Source: a virus. Taken from it: 64,000 bases of DNA. The notes beneath the pieces are model-generated. The model was not told where the DNA came from. It made no database searches and saw nothing but the letters and a program-made list of their open reading frames with translations. Of the stretch, positions 34,318-45,200 are shown in pieces. A program made the translations under genes and the position numbers. The DNA lies in the IMG/VR virus record IMGVR_UViG_3300027770_000041, positions 1-64,000 of that record, one strand, 5' to 3'. How positions within the stretch are numbered: the first letter of the stretch is position 1; each line of letters begins with the position of its first letter.

Positions 34318-36177
34318 TTATTCTCCTCCGAGTGCTAAAATAAATGGAGTCATTGCAGAAAATAAACTCTTTGAATAAAAACTACCAGAAATAGTTCCGG
34401 TTTGTTGATTAATCACAACACCATCACCAATACGAAAATTACCTGATTGGTCTGTTGATGTGAATACAACCAGACCACCATTTTTCATATCAATTTCATT
34501 TTCTTGAATTGTAACTCCACCTTGATTAGGAAGAGCACCATTAATATTAGTTCCAGAACCAATGTATTCCAAAGAATGACCCGATGCTAATACTCGACTT
34601 TGCTTAAAGAAAGGAACAGTTGAACCAAGACCAACTGCATAAGGAACATTATCATTCACCGTAATCGTGCAAATACCACCAGATATTGGTGTTGACCTTA
34701 ATATAGAATAATAAGTTGGAATTAGATTTGCAGTTCCTGTTGCAGTATTAATTCCAGAGTTTGGTGATGCAAAAGTTACTGTTGGTATTCCTGTATATCC
34801 TCTTCCATTAGAAACCATTTCCACAGAAGTCACAGAACCATTTGTAACTTCACCTACGGCAGTTGCAGAAACTCCCCAAGGTTCACTTGGGTCACTAAAA
34901 GTAATGTCTACATTTTGAGTATAACCAGTTCCACCAGAACCAATAGTCACACTTCCAACAGTATAATAAAGTTTATCAAAATACACTACCTGACCATCAT
35001 AAGGTCTTGTGGTATTTATTTTAACAGTTCCACCAGAATTATAGGTATGCGAAAGTGTAGAAACTCCAACATAAGCGGAGAAACTATTTGCGGCACCAAT
35101 AGCAGCAACCTCAAAGATATATCCAAAGTTTCCAGAAGGAAAAGTAGAAATTCCAGGTCCAGAAGGACAGGTAAATCCAAGTCCGGCAATTGAAACACCC
35201 ATTCCAACATTAAAGTTGTGATTTGTGGTCGTGGTAATTGTGATAATTCCAACAGTATTATTATAGACAGCAGTCTGTATTCCAAGTGTTGGAACATTTA
35301 AATTCAAAACAAAAGTATCACTATCGGCTGCTGCGGCAGTTGTAATGATACCGGTATATTTCTTTGGACCAACACCATCGGCAACTAATCCATAATTACC
35401 AAATGATGAGTTAGAGTTCGTTAAATCACAAGCAGAACCAGAACCACAGAAAATAGCAATATCATCACAAATAGTAAAAATAGAAACTAACTGGGCATAT
35501 CCTTCATTTGTAATTGAAACTCCAATACCACCTTGATTATATTGAGTATAAGAGTCCACAACCATCGACTTTAATGGTCCTATTGCCTTGGAACCATCAA
35601 TCTTCATTCCAATACTATTTGGAATAAAGTTAGTGCAGTTCTGAACATAAGGAGACTGATTAAAATATCCAACTTGACTTGGATTAAATGCAAAGATTGC
35701 CTTACCAGAATTTAATGACCCAGTAAAGGACATTTCTGCAATATAATCACCATTTGCAACATAAAACAAATCTTGATTTGCATTCTGTGGTGATACTGAT
35801 ACTTCTCTTAAACTATCACCAATAATTGAGACTTGTTCTGGAATAATAACTGGGTTATTTTCTACATAAGATCCAGCACTAACTTTAATAACAGTTCCTG
35901 TTCCTGCTGCTGCGATTGCTCCTGCGATTGTTGCTTTTGCGTCTCCAAGTTTTCTTCCTGTGTTTGTATCACTTCCATCTTTCGTAACATAAAGAATATT
36001 TGTAACTGTTGTACCGGCACCAAGTCTTACAACATCAGTACCTATACCACTTCTTTCTCTTGTAGTATAAAGTTCTGCATCATAAGTATTAAGTGCTAAT
36101 TCGCCTAACTGTAAATCTGCAACTACCGGTTTCTTGCCCGGTATCGCAGACCTTTTAATTCTAAAAGGAGTTGCCAT
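34318..36177 (-). CDS. Beta-helix structural protein, 619 aa
   Basis: After an N-terminal attachment region (MATPFRIKRSAIPGKKPVVA) a pectin-lyase-like beta-helix begins at YVTKDGSDTNTGRKLGDAKA. It is followed by a GGTGYTQNVDITF / NGRGYTGIPTVTF module and a C-terminal SGHSLEYIGSGTNINGA to GNFRIGDG domain. Sequence and domain order match the 1163-aa protein at 51555-55046, so the two are paralogues. Probably links fibres to the baseplate. A perfect late promoter lies upstream (36235-36242). Confidence 0.7.
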   Translation of the reverse strand: MATPFRIKRSAIPGKKPVVADLQLGELALNTYDAELYTTRERSGIGTDVVRLGAGTTVTNILYVTKDGSDTNTGRKLGDAKATIAGAIAAAGTGTVIKVSAGSYVENNPVIIPEQVSIIGDSLREVSVSPQNANQDLFYVANGDYIAEMSFTGSLNSGKAIFAFNPSQVGYFNQSPYVQNCTNFIPNSIGMKIDGSKAIGPLKSMVVDSYTQYNQGGIGVSITNEGYAQLVSIFTICDDIAIFCGSGSACDLTNSNSSFGNYGLVADGVGPKKYTGIITTAAAADSDTFVLNLNVPTLGIQTAVYNNTVGIITITTTTNHNFNVGMGVSIAGLGFTCPSGPGISTFPSGNFGYIFEVAAIGAANSFSAYVGVSTLSHTYNSGGTVKINTTRPYDGQVVYFDKLYYTVGSVTIGSGGTGYTQNVDITFSDPSEPWGVSATAVGEVTNGSVTSVEMVSNGRGYTGIPTVTFASPNSGINTATGTANLIPTYYSILRSTPISGGICTITVNDNVPYAVGLGSTVPFFKQSRVLASGHSLEYIGSGTNINGALPNQGGVTIQENEIDMKNGGLVVFTSTDQSGNFRIGDGVVINQQTGTISGSFYSKSLFSAMTPFILALGGE

Positions 36178-36234
36178 TGATATTCATTCTCGGTATATAC
36201 CATTAAAAACAGAACTTATATAAGTCCTTTTGTT

Positions 36235-36242
36235 TATTTATA
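36235..36242 (-). promoter_or_regulatory. Perfect T4 late promoter (TATAAATA)
   Basis: The minus strand reads TATAAATA, the exact T4 late -10, 58 bases before the ATG at 36177. It includes the TAA stop of the 54-aa gene. Confidence 0.75.
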
Positions 36243-36402
36243 AATCTTCTTCTTGAATAACAATTTGAAGTGCTTCAATAGCTCCTTGATGACGAATAAA
36301 CTGTTCTTTTTTAATATTAAAATCTCTTTCAAGATCCAAAAGTTCTTGTTGCAGTTTTGATGACTTTTCAATCAAAGTATCAAGCATTTCTTGTGGTTTC
36401 AT
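36238..36402 (-). CDS. Small coiled-coil protein, 54 aa
   Basis: A short gene starting MKPQEMLDTLIEKSSKLQQE and ending VIQEEDL. Leucine/isoleucine spacing predicts one long helix or coiled coil. It fills the 250-base space between the 619-aa structural gene and the zinc-ribbon gene, in the same direction. A CCTAAATA late-like element is 25 bases upstream. Possibly a small assembly protein; unrecognised. Confidence 0.55.
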   Translation of the reverse strand: MKPQEMLDTLIEKSSKLQQELLDLERDFNIKKEQFIRHQGAIEALQIVIQEEDL

Positions 36403-36426
36403 ATGTATATAAAATAACTATGATTT

Positions 36427-36434
36427 TATTTAGG
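36427..36434 (-). promoter_or_regulatory. Weak late-promoter-like CCTAAATA
   Basis: The minus strand reads CCTAAATA, 25 bases before the ATG at 36402. The TAA is the stop of the zinc-ribbon gene. Two mismatches from the T4 consensus. Confidence 0.35.
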
Positions 36435-36753
36435 ATTGTTGGTCTTGGGTCTTTTTCATAATCTCATCAAACTTTTCATTCATCCACGTTTCTTCATTTT
36501 CTTTCCATTTTCCTACAGGACAACTATCTAATGCAAAGGAAACTTTAGCAGGAAGAAAACATCCGCAATGTTTACATTTAGTTTGAGTATCATCATACCA
36601 TTCACAAGTTTTACAAGTTTCTAATCTTTGTGCTTGTACTTCGGCAGAAACTATAAGTCCTCCACCTTGAAGTGCATTTTTAATCAAATCAAAACTAAAC
36701 TTAGCTAAGTTTTTTCCTTGTTCTGGTAAAGAAGGATATTGATTTTCAGTCAT
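36430..36753 (-). CDS. Zinc-ribbon protein (DUF6171-like), 107 aa
   Basis: It contains the conserved cyanophage motif CKTCEWYDDTQTKCKHCGCF followed by KVSFALDSCPVGKW. Seven cysteines are visible, in an arrangement fit for one or two zinc sites. Proteins with this motif are found throughout T4-like cyanophages near structural genes and are named DUF6171 in some annotations (from memory). Function is unknown. A late promoter (36776-36783) lies 22 bases upstream of its start. Confidence 0.75.
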   Translation of the reverse strand: MTENQYPSLPEQGKNLAKFSFDLIKNALQGGGLIVSAEVQAQRLETCKTCEWYDDTQTKCKHCGCFLPAKVSFALDSCPVGKWKENEETWMNEKFDEIMKKTQDQQS

Positions 36754-36775
36754 TATAACATTTTAAAGTTCGTTT

Positions 36776-36783
36776 TATTTATT
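36776..36783 (-). promoter_or_regulatory. T4-type late promoter (AATAAATA)
   Basis: The minus strand reads AATAAATA, 22 bases before the ATG at 36753 and just after the stop of the 830-aa gene. Confidence 0.6.
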
Positions 36784-36784
36784 A

Positions 36785-39277
36785 TCAGTTAGTTGTTGCT
36801 GGATCTCCTATATTTTTTGTTCTTCCGCCTACTGTTCCACCAACACCTCCATTTAAATTATCAATTCCGTTAATATAATATCCAACAAGTCCTCTTATTC
36901 CAACTGGAAGTTCTCCGGCAAGTCCGCCAGAACCACTACCTACATTTCCGGATGCTCCAGTATCACCAGTATTTCCTTGTGACCCATTAGAACCATCGGC
37001 ACCAAGACCTCCGCCAGTTCCACCAGTCCCACCGGTTCCCCCATTTCCACCACTACCAGCATTTGTACCTCCAGCAGCACCAGCAGCACCAGCAGCACCA
37101 GCAGCACCACCCGCAGCATTTTGGGCGTATCCTTGTCCTACACCACCATTTCCACCATTTCCGCCTTCTCCTCCGTTTCCTCCTGTTGTATCTACTGTAG
37201 CATATTCATTATTTGGGCAACCTTGCTGACTACCACAACATTGTGCGTTGTAAATTTGACAAGCTGCCGTTCTTCCAGGACTTGGAGCGCCAAAAAAGCA
37301 CAAATTAAAATTACTAGTGCATGTTCCTGCATTTGGAAAAGATTGACTAACCAAATAAGTATTACTACCAGAACCACCTTGACCGCCAGTACCACCTTTG
37401 GTTCCAGCACCGCCGCCACCGCCGCCAGCATAAATGCTTCCATTATTTGTAATACTTACCGTACCACCAGTTCCTTTATTATTAATAATAATAGCATTTC
37501 CGCCCTTTCCGCCATTTCCGCCATTTGCTATTCCACCAAGACCACCAGCACCTTGAATGGAACCATTATTTTCTAATACAAAAGCACCAACAACTCCAGC
37601 CGTAATGCTAAGTGCTGCAGCACTAGGATTGGTTGAACCAACCACAACACCACCATTAATTACTAATCTCTTTCTTACACTTCTTGTCCAATCAGTTGAC
37701 CCAAAATAACTTTGAGCATCTGCATTTGTTGTATTTGAAGTAATATATTTTACGATTTCTGGTTCTTCTGGTACTGTTATAGTTACACTAGAAGTTGCAG
37801 TTTGACCTTCAAGACCATTAAGTACAATCGTATAAGTTTTTGACTGTGTAAGATTACCAGTACTAACACTTCCGCTTGTGCTAGAACCAGCAAAATTATC
37901 AGTAGAACTATTCACACTTGTAGCATTACTAGAACTCCACCTCAAAGTCGTTGAACCATTATATGAAATATTTGTACTATCAGCAGTTAATGATACTGTT
38001 GGTACTGGTGGTGCAGCTACATTTATCGTCACACTTGATGGTGATGATACTTGTCCTTCTACGCCATTTACTCTAATCGTATAAGTTTTTGACTGTGTAA
38101 GATTACCAGTACTAACATTACTTCCGCTTAGATTACTTCCAGCAAAATTATCAGTAGAACTATTCACACTTGTAGCATTACTAGAACTCCAAGATAATGT
38201 TGTTGAACTATTATAAGCAATACTATTACTACCAGAACTTAATGATACACTTGGTGCTGGTGGTGGATTTATATTTACTGTTACCGTATTTGATGTGACT
38301 GTTGCTGGTGGTGAATATAATGTATTTGCAGTTGCTGTAAATGATCTAGAACCACCACTAGCACCTCCATTTAAATTTCCAGTAGATCTACTACCACTTG
38401 CATCATTAACATTTCCAATATTAGTAATATTAATTGGACCACTAATATTTTGTGAAGTCCAACTAATCGTTGATGCTGTATTATAATCCACCGTACCTGG
38501 ACTTGCACTTAAAGTAATAGTTGCAGTATAAGTTCTAGATGTAATACTCCAAGTATCACTTACAGTTGATGTAACAGGACTTGCTAAATTTGTAGTATCA
38601 GTTCCAGTTACACTAAATGTAGTAGAAACTGTTTGTGCATTTCCTCCTGCATTCATACGCAACTGTATCTGGTCTCCATTTATAACTGAAAAATTTCCAG
38701 TTCCATAATCTCTTACTACCGTTCCGCCTCTTGTAACTTTAAATTGAGCGCTATTTCCACTAATACTTGCAGTTCCAATATCATTTGTTCTTGGTGTTTG
38801 CCCAGAAGGAACATTAGACATTCCACTTAAAGTTATTACATTACTTTCTACATTAGTTCTAAATGGTGGATCTACATCTGTTTGATCGGTAAAACTAAAT
38901 GCATTAGGTATTCCATCTTCTGGGCGATTTCTTGTAAGAATAGTATAAGCATCACTTCGTTTTCCAACAGTTAATGATACAGTATAAGTTGTTTCATAGT
39001 CAGTTGGTGTAAATTTAATTGATATTGATTGATTGTTTTTTACATATTGTGGTGTAGAAGTATATGCACTTCCATTTACAGATATTGTAGCACCAGAACT
39101 TGGTGTTACTTTTGCTTTATAGTTAATACCAGTAATTGTAGTTGTTCTTGTGATTTCTGCATCTATTTCTACATCTGTAACATCTGCACCAATTGAAAAC
39201 ACATCAGGAAGTGTATCAATATTTCCTCTATAAGAATAATAAGAAACTAAACCAGTAGAACCTAAAAGTGGAGACAT
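36785..39277 (-). CDS. Adhesin-like protein with Ig-like and glycine-rich domains, 830 aa
   Basis: The N-terminal two-thirds is a chain of beta-sandwich (Ig-like) units. Two near-copies share STTLSWSSSNATSVNSSTDN. From about residue 540 a domain begins (WTRSVRKRLVINGG) that runs into a glycine-rich region of GGxGGxGG blocks. This pattern is like the polyglycine-II sandwich of T-even gp38-type adhesins. A Cys-rich insert (about 675-710; CTSNFNLC, CQIYNAQCCGSQQGC) interrupts it. The architecture suggests a host-recognition tip (inference). It follows the 2040-aa protein by 6 bases. Receptor unknown. Confidence 0.65.
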   Translation of the reverse strand: MSPLLGSTGLVSYYSYRGNIDTLPDVFSIGADVTDVEIDAEITRTTTITGINYKAKVTPSSGATISVNGSAYTSTPQYVKNNQSISIKFTPTDYETTYTVSLTVGKRSDAYTILTRNRPEDGIPNAFSFTDQTDVDPPFRTNVESNVITLSGMSNVPSGQTPRTNDIGTASISGNSAQFKVTRGGTVVRDYGTGNFSVINGDQIQLRMNAGGNAQTVSTTFSVTGTDTTNLASPVTSTVSDTWSITSRTYTATITLSASPGTVDYNTASTISWTSQNISGPINITNIGNVNDASGSRSTGNLNGGASGGSRSFTATANTLYSPPATVTSNTVTVNINPPPAPSVSLSSGSNSIAYNSSTTLSWSSSNATSVNSSTDNFAGSNLSGSNVSTGNLTQSKTYTIRVNGVEGQVSSPSSVTINVAAPPVPTVSLTADSTNISYNGSTTLRWSSSNATSVNSSTDNFAGSSTSGSVSTGNLTQSKTYTIVLNGLEGQTATSSVTITVPEEPEIVKYITSNTTNADAQSYFGSTDWTRSVRKRLVINGGVVVGSTNPSAAALSITAGVVGAFVLENNGSIQGAGGLGGIANGGNGGKGGNAIIINNKGTGGTVSITNNGSIYAGGGGGGAGTKGGTGGQGGSGSNTYLVSQSFPNAGTCTSNFNLCFFGAPSPGRTAACQIYNAQCCGSQQGCPNNEYATVDTTGGNGGEGGNGGNGGVGQGYAQNAAGGAAGAAGAAGAAGGTNAGSGGNGGTGGTGGTGGGLGADGSNGSQGNTGDTGASGNVGSGSGGLAGELPVGIRGLVGYYINGIDNLNGGVGGTVGGRTKNIGDPATTN

Positions 39278-39283
39278 TTAGTA

Positions 39284-42200
39284 TCAAGCCTTATATTGTG
39301 ATTGTGATGCAATTACAGTAAATGTAGCACTAGCAGTTTTTATAATCACATAGGTATAAACATCAATACCATTTACATTTCCAGATGTTGGTGTGACTTC
39401 ACCATACCATTTTGGCGTGACTGCATTTCCATCTATTGTAATTGCTGTATTATAATATGCAGTTGACCCTTGTGTAGTTAAGATTGCAACAGTAATTGAC
39501 TCTCCTACTGAAAGGAATGTATTTAACGAAGTAGAAGAATTTGCACGGAAATTAAATGTAAAGTTTCCTGATGTATTTGCAGTATAAAGATAAACATTAT
39601 TTGCAATTAAATCAATATTATTAGAACCAGTAAGAGCAGAAGCACTTATAGTTACACCTTCAGTCAATCCATTCGCTTTAATGGATGAAGTAATTCTATT
39701 TGCTGTAAAGTCACCAGAAGCATCACGAGCAACTAATGTACTTCCAGTATTAGAACTTGTAGCATTTGTTGCAATCGTAACCGCAGTAGAACCATTATAA
39801 GAAGTTCCAGACAAATATGTCCCAAATGTTAATGTTGCAAGATTACTTCCAAGTGAAATACCAGAAATCGTAGGAGTTGCTAGATTTGCATTTGTAATAC
39901 CAGCAGACCCAGAAAGATTAGTATTCGTGAGACCTGTGATAGTATTTGAACCAGCAGCAATTGATTTATTTGTTAAAATATCTGTTGTATTTTTTGCAAC
40001 TAATGTATCAGTTGTAGCAGGTAATGTAAGAATACCAGAAGCAACAGCAGATGCTCTTAATGTTGTAATTCCAGATGTAGAACCAGTAAATCCAGCACCG
40101 ATAGTTCCTCCAAATGTTGCTGATGTAATACCAGTTACATTTAAATTGCTGGTAGTAGTCATACCAACAACATTTAGATTTCCAATTGACGAAATACCAA
40201 TATTTAATTGACCGGCAAAAGTAGAAAGTCCAGTAAATGTAGAATTAAATGAACTTTGAACTGTCAGTTTTGCATTTGTAAATGTTGCCGCAGTACCAGT
40301 AACTTCTAAATTATAAAGTTGTGAAATGCCCTGTACGTGTCTTTGCGTATAAGCAGTTGTAATTCCACCACTTGCATTTGTTCCAGGAAAAGTAGCTCCA
40401 TTATAAATTGTAATACCTTCAAATGCAAGACTTGAAAAAGTTTGTTGTGCTGCAAATGTTACATTTCCAGTCACATAAAGATCTTTAACTAATGCTTGCC
40501 CATTCACTTCAAAAAGTTGAGTACCATTAAAAACTGATGTTGTTTCACCAATTCCCAATTTATCCATTCTATAGTAACCCAAATCCTTTTGAGAACTGAT
40601 TACTCCAAATCTTCTCCAATCTCCATTAATATAAATGTGACCAAGATAACCACCTAGTTGTGGTGTTCCAGATAATGAAATATCACCAGTACGAGCACCA
40701 GGAATATCAGCAGTAGTTGGTGTAGAAATACCAACAGTAATTAATTTTGATTGTGCCGTATTTCCCTTAATGTATAAGTTTTTAACTTCAACACCAGCAG
40801 CAGCAGTACTTGTAACTTTTTGTGTAAAATTAACTGGACCATAAAATTGTGAAGTTTGATTATTATTTTCTCCACCCTCTACCGTAATACGATCTCTTAC
40901 CACCAAATCATCATATATACCACTTAATCTTTTTGTGCTATCTGTATTTGCATCATCGCCAGTATATGTAAATACAGGTGCATCAAATATTTCTTCTTCG
41001 CCAGTTACAGAAATAAGTTTTTTTGCACCAGAATAAAATTCACCATTATCATTCATTCCAGTATAAACAATTGTTCCGCCATCTTGTTCTCTAGCTTGCG
41101 AAGCAATAACTTCATCTCCACTTAATATTCTATCTTGCTTTTGAGGCATACCAGTTGAATAGTTACCTGGACCAAATCCAAGATACTCAAATGTATGACC
41201 TGATGCACGAAGATAAGACGGACGATGAAATTGAATTGGAATTACTCTTATTTTCTTTGCAAGTGTTCCGTTATCATATGCAGCAGCAATTGTACCAAAC
41301 TGACCACGAAGTACATTAGTACAAGCATCATTTTGTATACGCAAAACTTCTGCATTAATTTGCAAATAATCTCCTTTCGAAAATCCACCAATAGATGCAA
41401 GAGTAATGGATGTATCAGAAGCACTTAATGCGACAGAAATTGTAGTGCTGATACCTGCATAAATGTAAGATATACGTCCTGCAAGATTAATTTCTCCTTC
41501 ACCAACAGAAAGAGCATTTGCTGCAATTCCTTGTCTTAGTACATATCCATTACCATTATATACTTCTGTTGATGTTAAATTACCAACATTAAATGTAAAT
41601 GTATTAATTCCTACAACTTCTTTAACTGTAAATGAACTATCAAAAATAGTTTTTCCAGTACCAACAATTGAAAACTTATTTCCAACAATAAGACCGTGAG
41701 AACTTGTTGTAGTAACAGTTGTAATACCAGTTCTAATATCAGAAAAAATTAAATTCGATATTGAAGAACCTTTACCTACAACAGATACAAAAGGTGATTT
41801 TCCGTCTGTTCTAGATACAAATGCTGTTACATTATTTGGATTATAAACAGTAATTGATTTTGCATTAGGAACCGCAGTAATTCTAAACACACCATTATAT
41901 CCTTCACTTGCAAATCCTACAACTTGTAATGCATCATTTACATTATTGTTTATGGAAGTTACATCTACAACAGCAAGAGATGTTCCTCCTGATACCGTCA
42001 TCGTATTTCCAACACCATAAGCAGCACCACCATCTACAATTTCAACTGCTGAAATTCCACCACCACCACCTAAAGTTGCTTTTACCGAACCATTTTTTCC
42101 TACAATTGAAACATTTACAAGTTCGGCAGAATAAAGAGTAGTAGATCCATAACCAGAACCACCACTAGTTAATGATATAGTTTTAATTGAATTTAGATTG

Positions 42201-45200
42201 TGTTCTCTATCTGTAAAGAACGTAACCGCAGTTCCACTTGCAATTGCTCCTGTAATTGCATATCCAACAGTATTTTCTTTTAAAAATGTATTAATTGCTT
42301 CTTTTGTAACTGAATTTCTTTTATCATCAACATTTACAGTACCAAGAGGTTTAACATTTCCATAAGAAGATGTTTCATTTGGATCAGAGTTATAATTATC
42401 ACGATCCATTTGAGGATAAAGATTTCTTACATCCTGATTGAAATTTTTAAGACTAATACCATATCCAACATTTGCAAGTGATGGCGAAACATCCGAGCTC
42501 ATCACAGTTAAATGATAAATTCCATCCTGACCGGAAATAGAAGAACCAGGAATATGCTTTTTGATTTCGTCTATTCGGTAAACGAAGAATGTATTTTCGT
42601 ATCTTTCACGATAAACTCTTGGAAGTGCAGCAACTTGTTGATTTGTTGTTCTTTGATTTGTAATATTTGTAAATGATCCAGGATTTGTAGAAATTCCAGC
42701 AATTGCAAAAGTTTTTGAACCTGGAATTGACGAAATCTTAAATGAACCATTATAAACAGAAGAAGCAGTTCCAACTGGATTATTGCTACTTTTGATGTTT
42801 TGTATTTTTACAATATCACCAGTTTTAAAATTATGTGGAAGTTCGGTTGTAATGGTGATTGTATTTGAAGAATATGAAGCATTCGTAATAATCTTTGGAT
42901 TTCTTAAATCCAAAGGACTAGAAAGACCACCAGTTAAAATACTTGCACTTCCAATTCCAGTTGTACTGGTTTCTTGAATAATATATCCAGCAACAGGAGG
43001 ACGAGCATTTGTTGCTTCTTTTGGTATCACATACCGCATCTTATAAACACGATCCGAAAGAGAACGATTATCTAATTTTCTTTTGATAAATGTAGAACCA
43101 CTTTCTAATCCAAGACCAGTTGTACCAAGACCTACAATTATAGAATAAATTGTATTATCTTGTGTAGAAGAACTATTAATATACCAAGATGATACTGCCG
43201 TATCATATTGAATTGGATATCCAACTTCTCCTGGTTGTTTATCTGTTGCCGAACTAACTATTCTTAAATTTCCGCCAAGATTATTAATTCCACTAATTGT
43301 TCTTGGTGTTGCAGCAATTGCATCATTATATGTTGGAGAAATTTTAATTCCATTTGCTGATCCAGTTGTACTTACATAATAAACTTTATTTAATTCAATA
43401 TTATTTGGTGCTTCTGCATTATCACTAAAAACTCTAATCTTTTCTCCATTATAAAATTTATGATTACTAGTTAATGTAAAAATATTATTTGAAATGCTAT
43501 TAATTCCTGCATTTCTTCCAACAACAAAAACTTTTTTAGAACTAAATGTAGTTCCATCAGGTGATTGCATTAAAATTGGAGCAGAATATGCCGAAAGTGA
43601 AGTACCCACAGTTACAGGTAAATTCAGCATATCTCCTTGCTTTGCGCCAACACGATAACTATCAATTTGATGAGGTGGAGCAATTTCTCGGTTTTTATAT
43701 CCAAACAAATATAAACGAGAAGGATTTGCAACTGATATTGTTTGTTCTACATCTAATGATAACCAAGTGCTTTCGGTTTCTGCTGTAGTGACTTCCCTTG
43801 GTGGAATAATGTGTGTAATATAACCTTTATTGTCCCTATCAAAAGAATCAACACGAAATCCAACCGACTCTAATGATATTGCGCCAAAGTTGGAATTTGA
43901 GTTTGTGATAGACATATCGCCACCACTTTCGGCAACAAAATGTCTTGCAAATCCAATTGCAAATACAGAAACTACCTGTATAATTGCACCATTTGATGCC
44001 CTGATATGATAGTTTTCGAATGATGGTTTATATATTGAATAAGAATGAGTATGTAATGGTGAATACTCCGATTCATCATTATTTTTAAATGACTTGCTAC
44101 TATAATCATATTCAATATATGCATTATCATCTTTCTGTAATGATATACCAGTATATTGAGCAACAACCATAGATTTAAATCCAGTAGCTTTGCTACCATC
44201 CGCCCACATTCCACACATTCCATAAACTGATCTTAAAGAGCAGTTAAAAATATAAGGAGATGCAGAAGATACACTATCAACTTCTACAATAATTTGAGAA
44301 TTTTGTAATTGTGTATTTGGATCTGGTAAAGGAACTACCGGAGAACTTGTTGCATTATATGTAAATGTTGTAAGTCCAACAACATCTTTTACCGTAAAAG
44401 ATCCATTATAAACACCAGTATCTATTCCAACACCACTTACCAAAAATGGAGTATCAGCATATAAACCGTGTTCTGTAGATGTATCTACCGTAATTATTTG
44501 CGATGAGGTATTTCCATCACCAGCACGAATACTTGTAATACCAATCGCATTTGCATTTAAGTTACCAACAATACGATATTCGTCTACTGATGGTTCAAAA
44601 TCATTACCAGTTGGATAATCCGCAAGTGGTCTTCCTGATGCAGTTCCATACATCAAAGCCAATTTATAATAATACATTTGAAGGTCAGTTAGACCCGTTC
44701 CAGTAGATCCTATTTTGACTTCGTTTACACCATCAGCATATGCAAATGCTGTTAACTTATGATGTGAAAAAGTAGGAACAAATGATGTATTATTATAATT
44801 TTTATAAACACTTCGGTTTACATCACCATCAAAAAATGTAAATGTACTAAAATAACAAGTACCAGTTACATTAAAAATAGAAGAATTATCAATATAATCA
44901 TCTAATGGATCTGGAATAAAAAGTGGACGGATTTTTGTTTTTCTTAAATCTAATCCAATAATTGAGGTGCCACGAGATATAATGATACCACCAGAAGAAG
45001 AATTTGCCTTATAAAGGTCATTTGAAGCACTAAAAATATCTGTATTGAATGAAGATCCCAGTTCAGTAATTGATGCACCACTCGTAGTCCAAGTTGCACC
45101 AGAACCCGAACCAGTTCTTTGATAAAGAACCGCACTTGAATTTAAAACATATCCAGGACGATTATCAATATAATGTGTGCCTGGATATACAAGAATTGTA

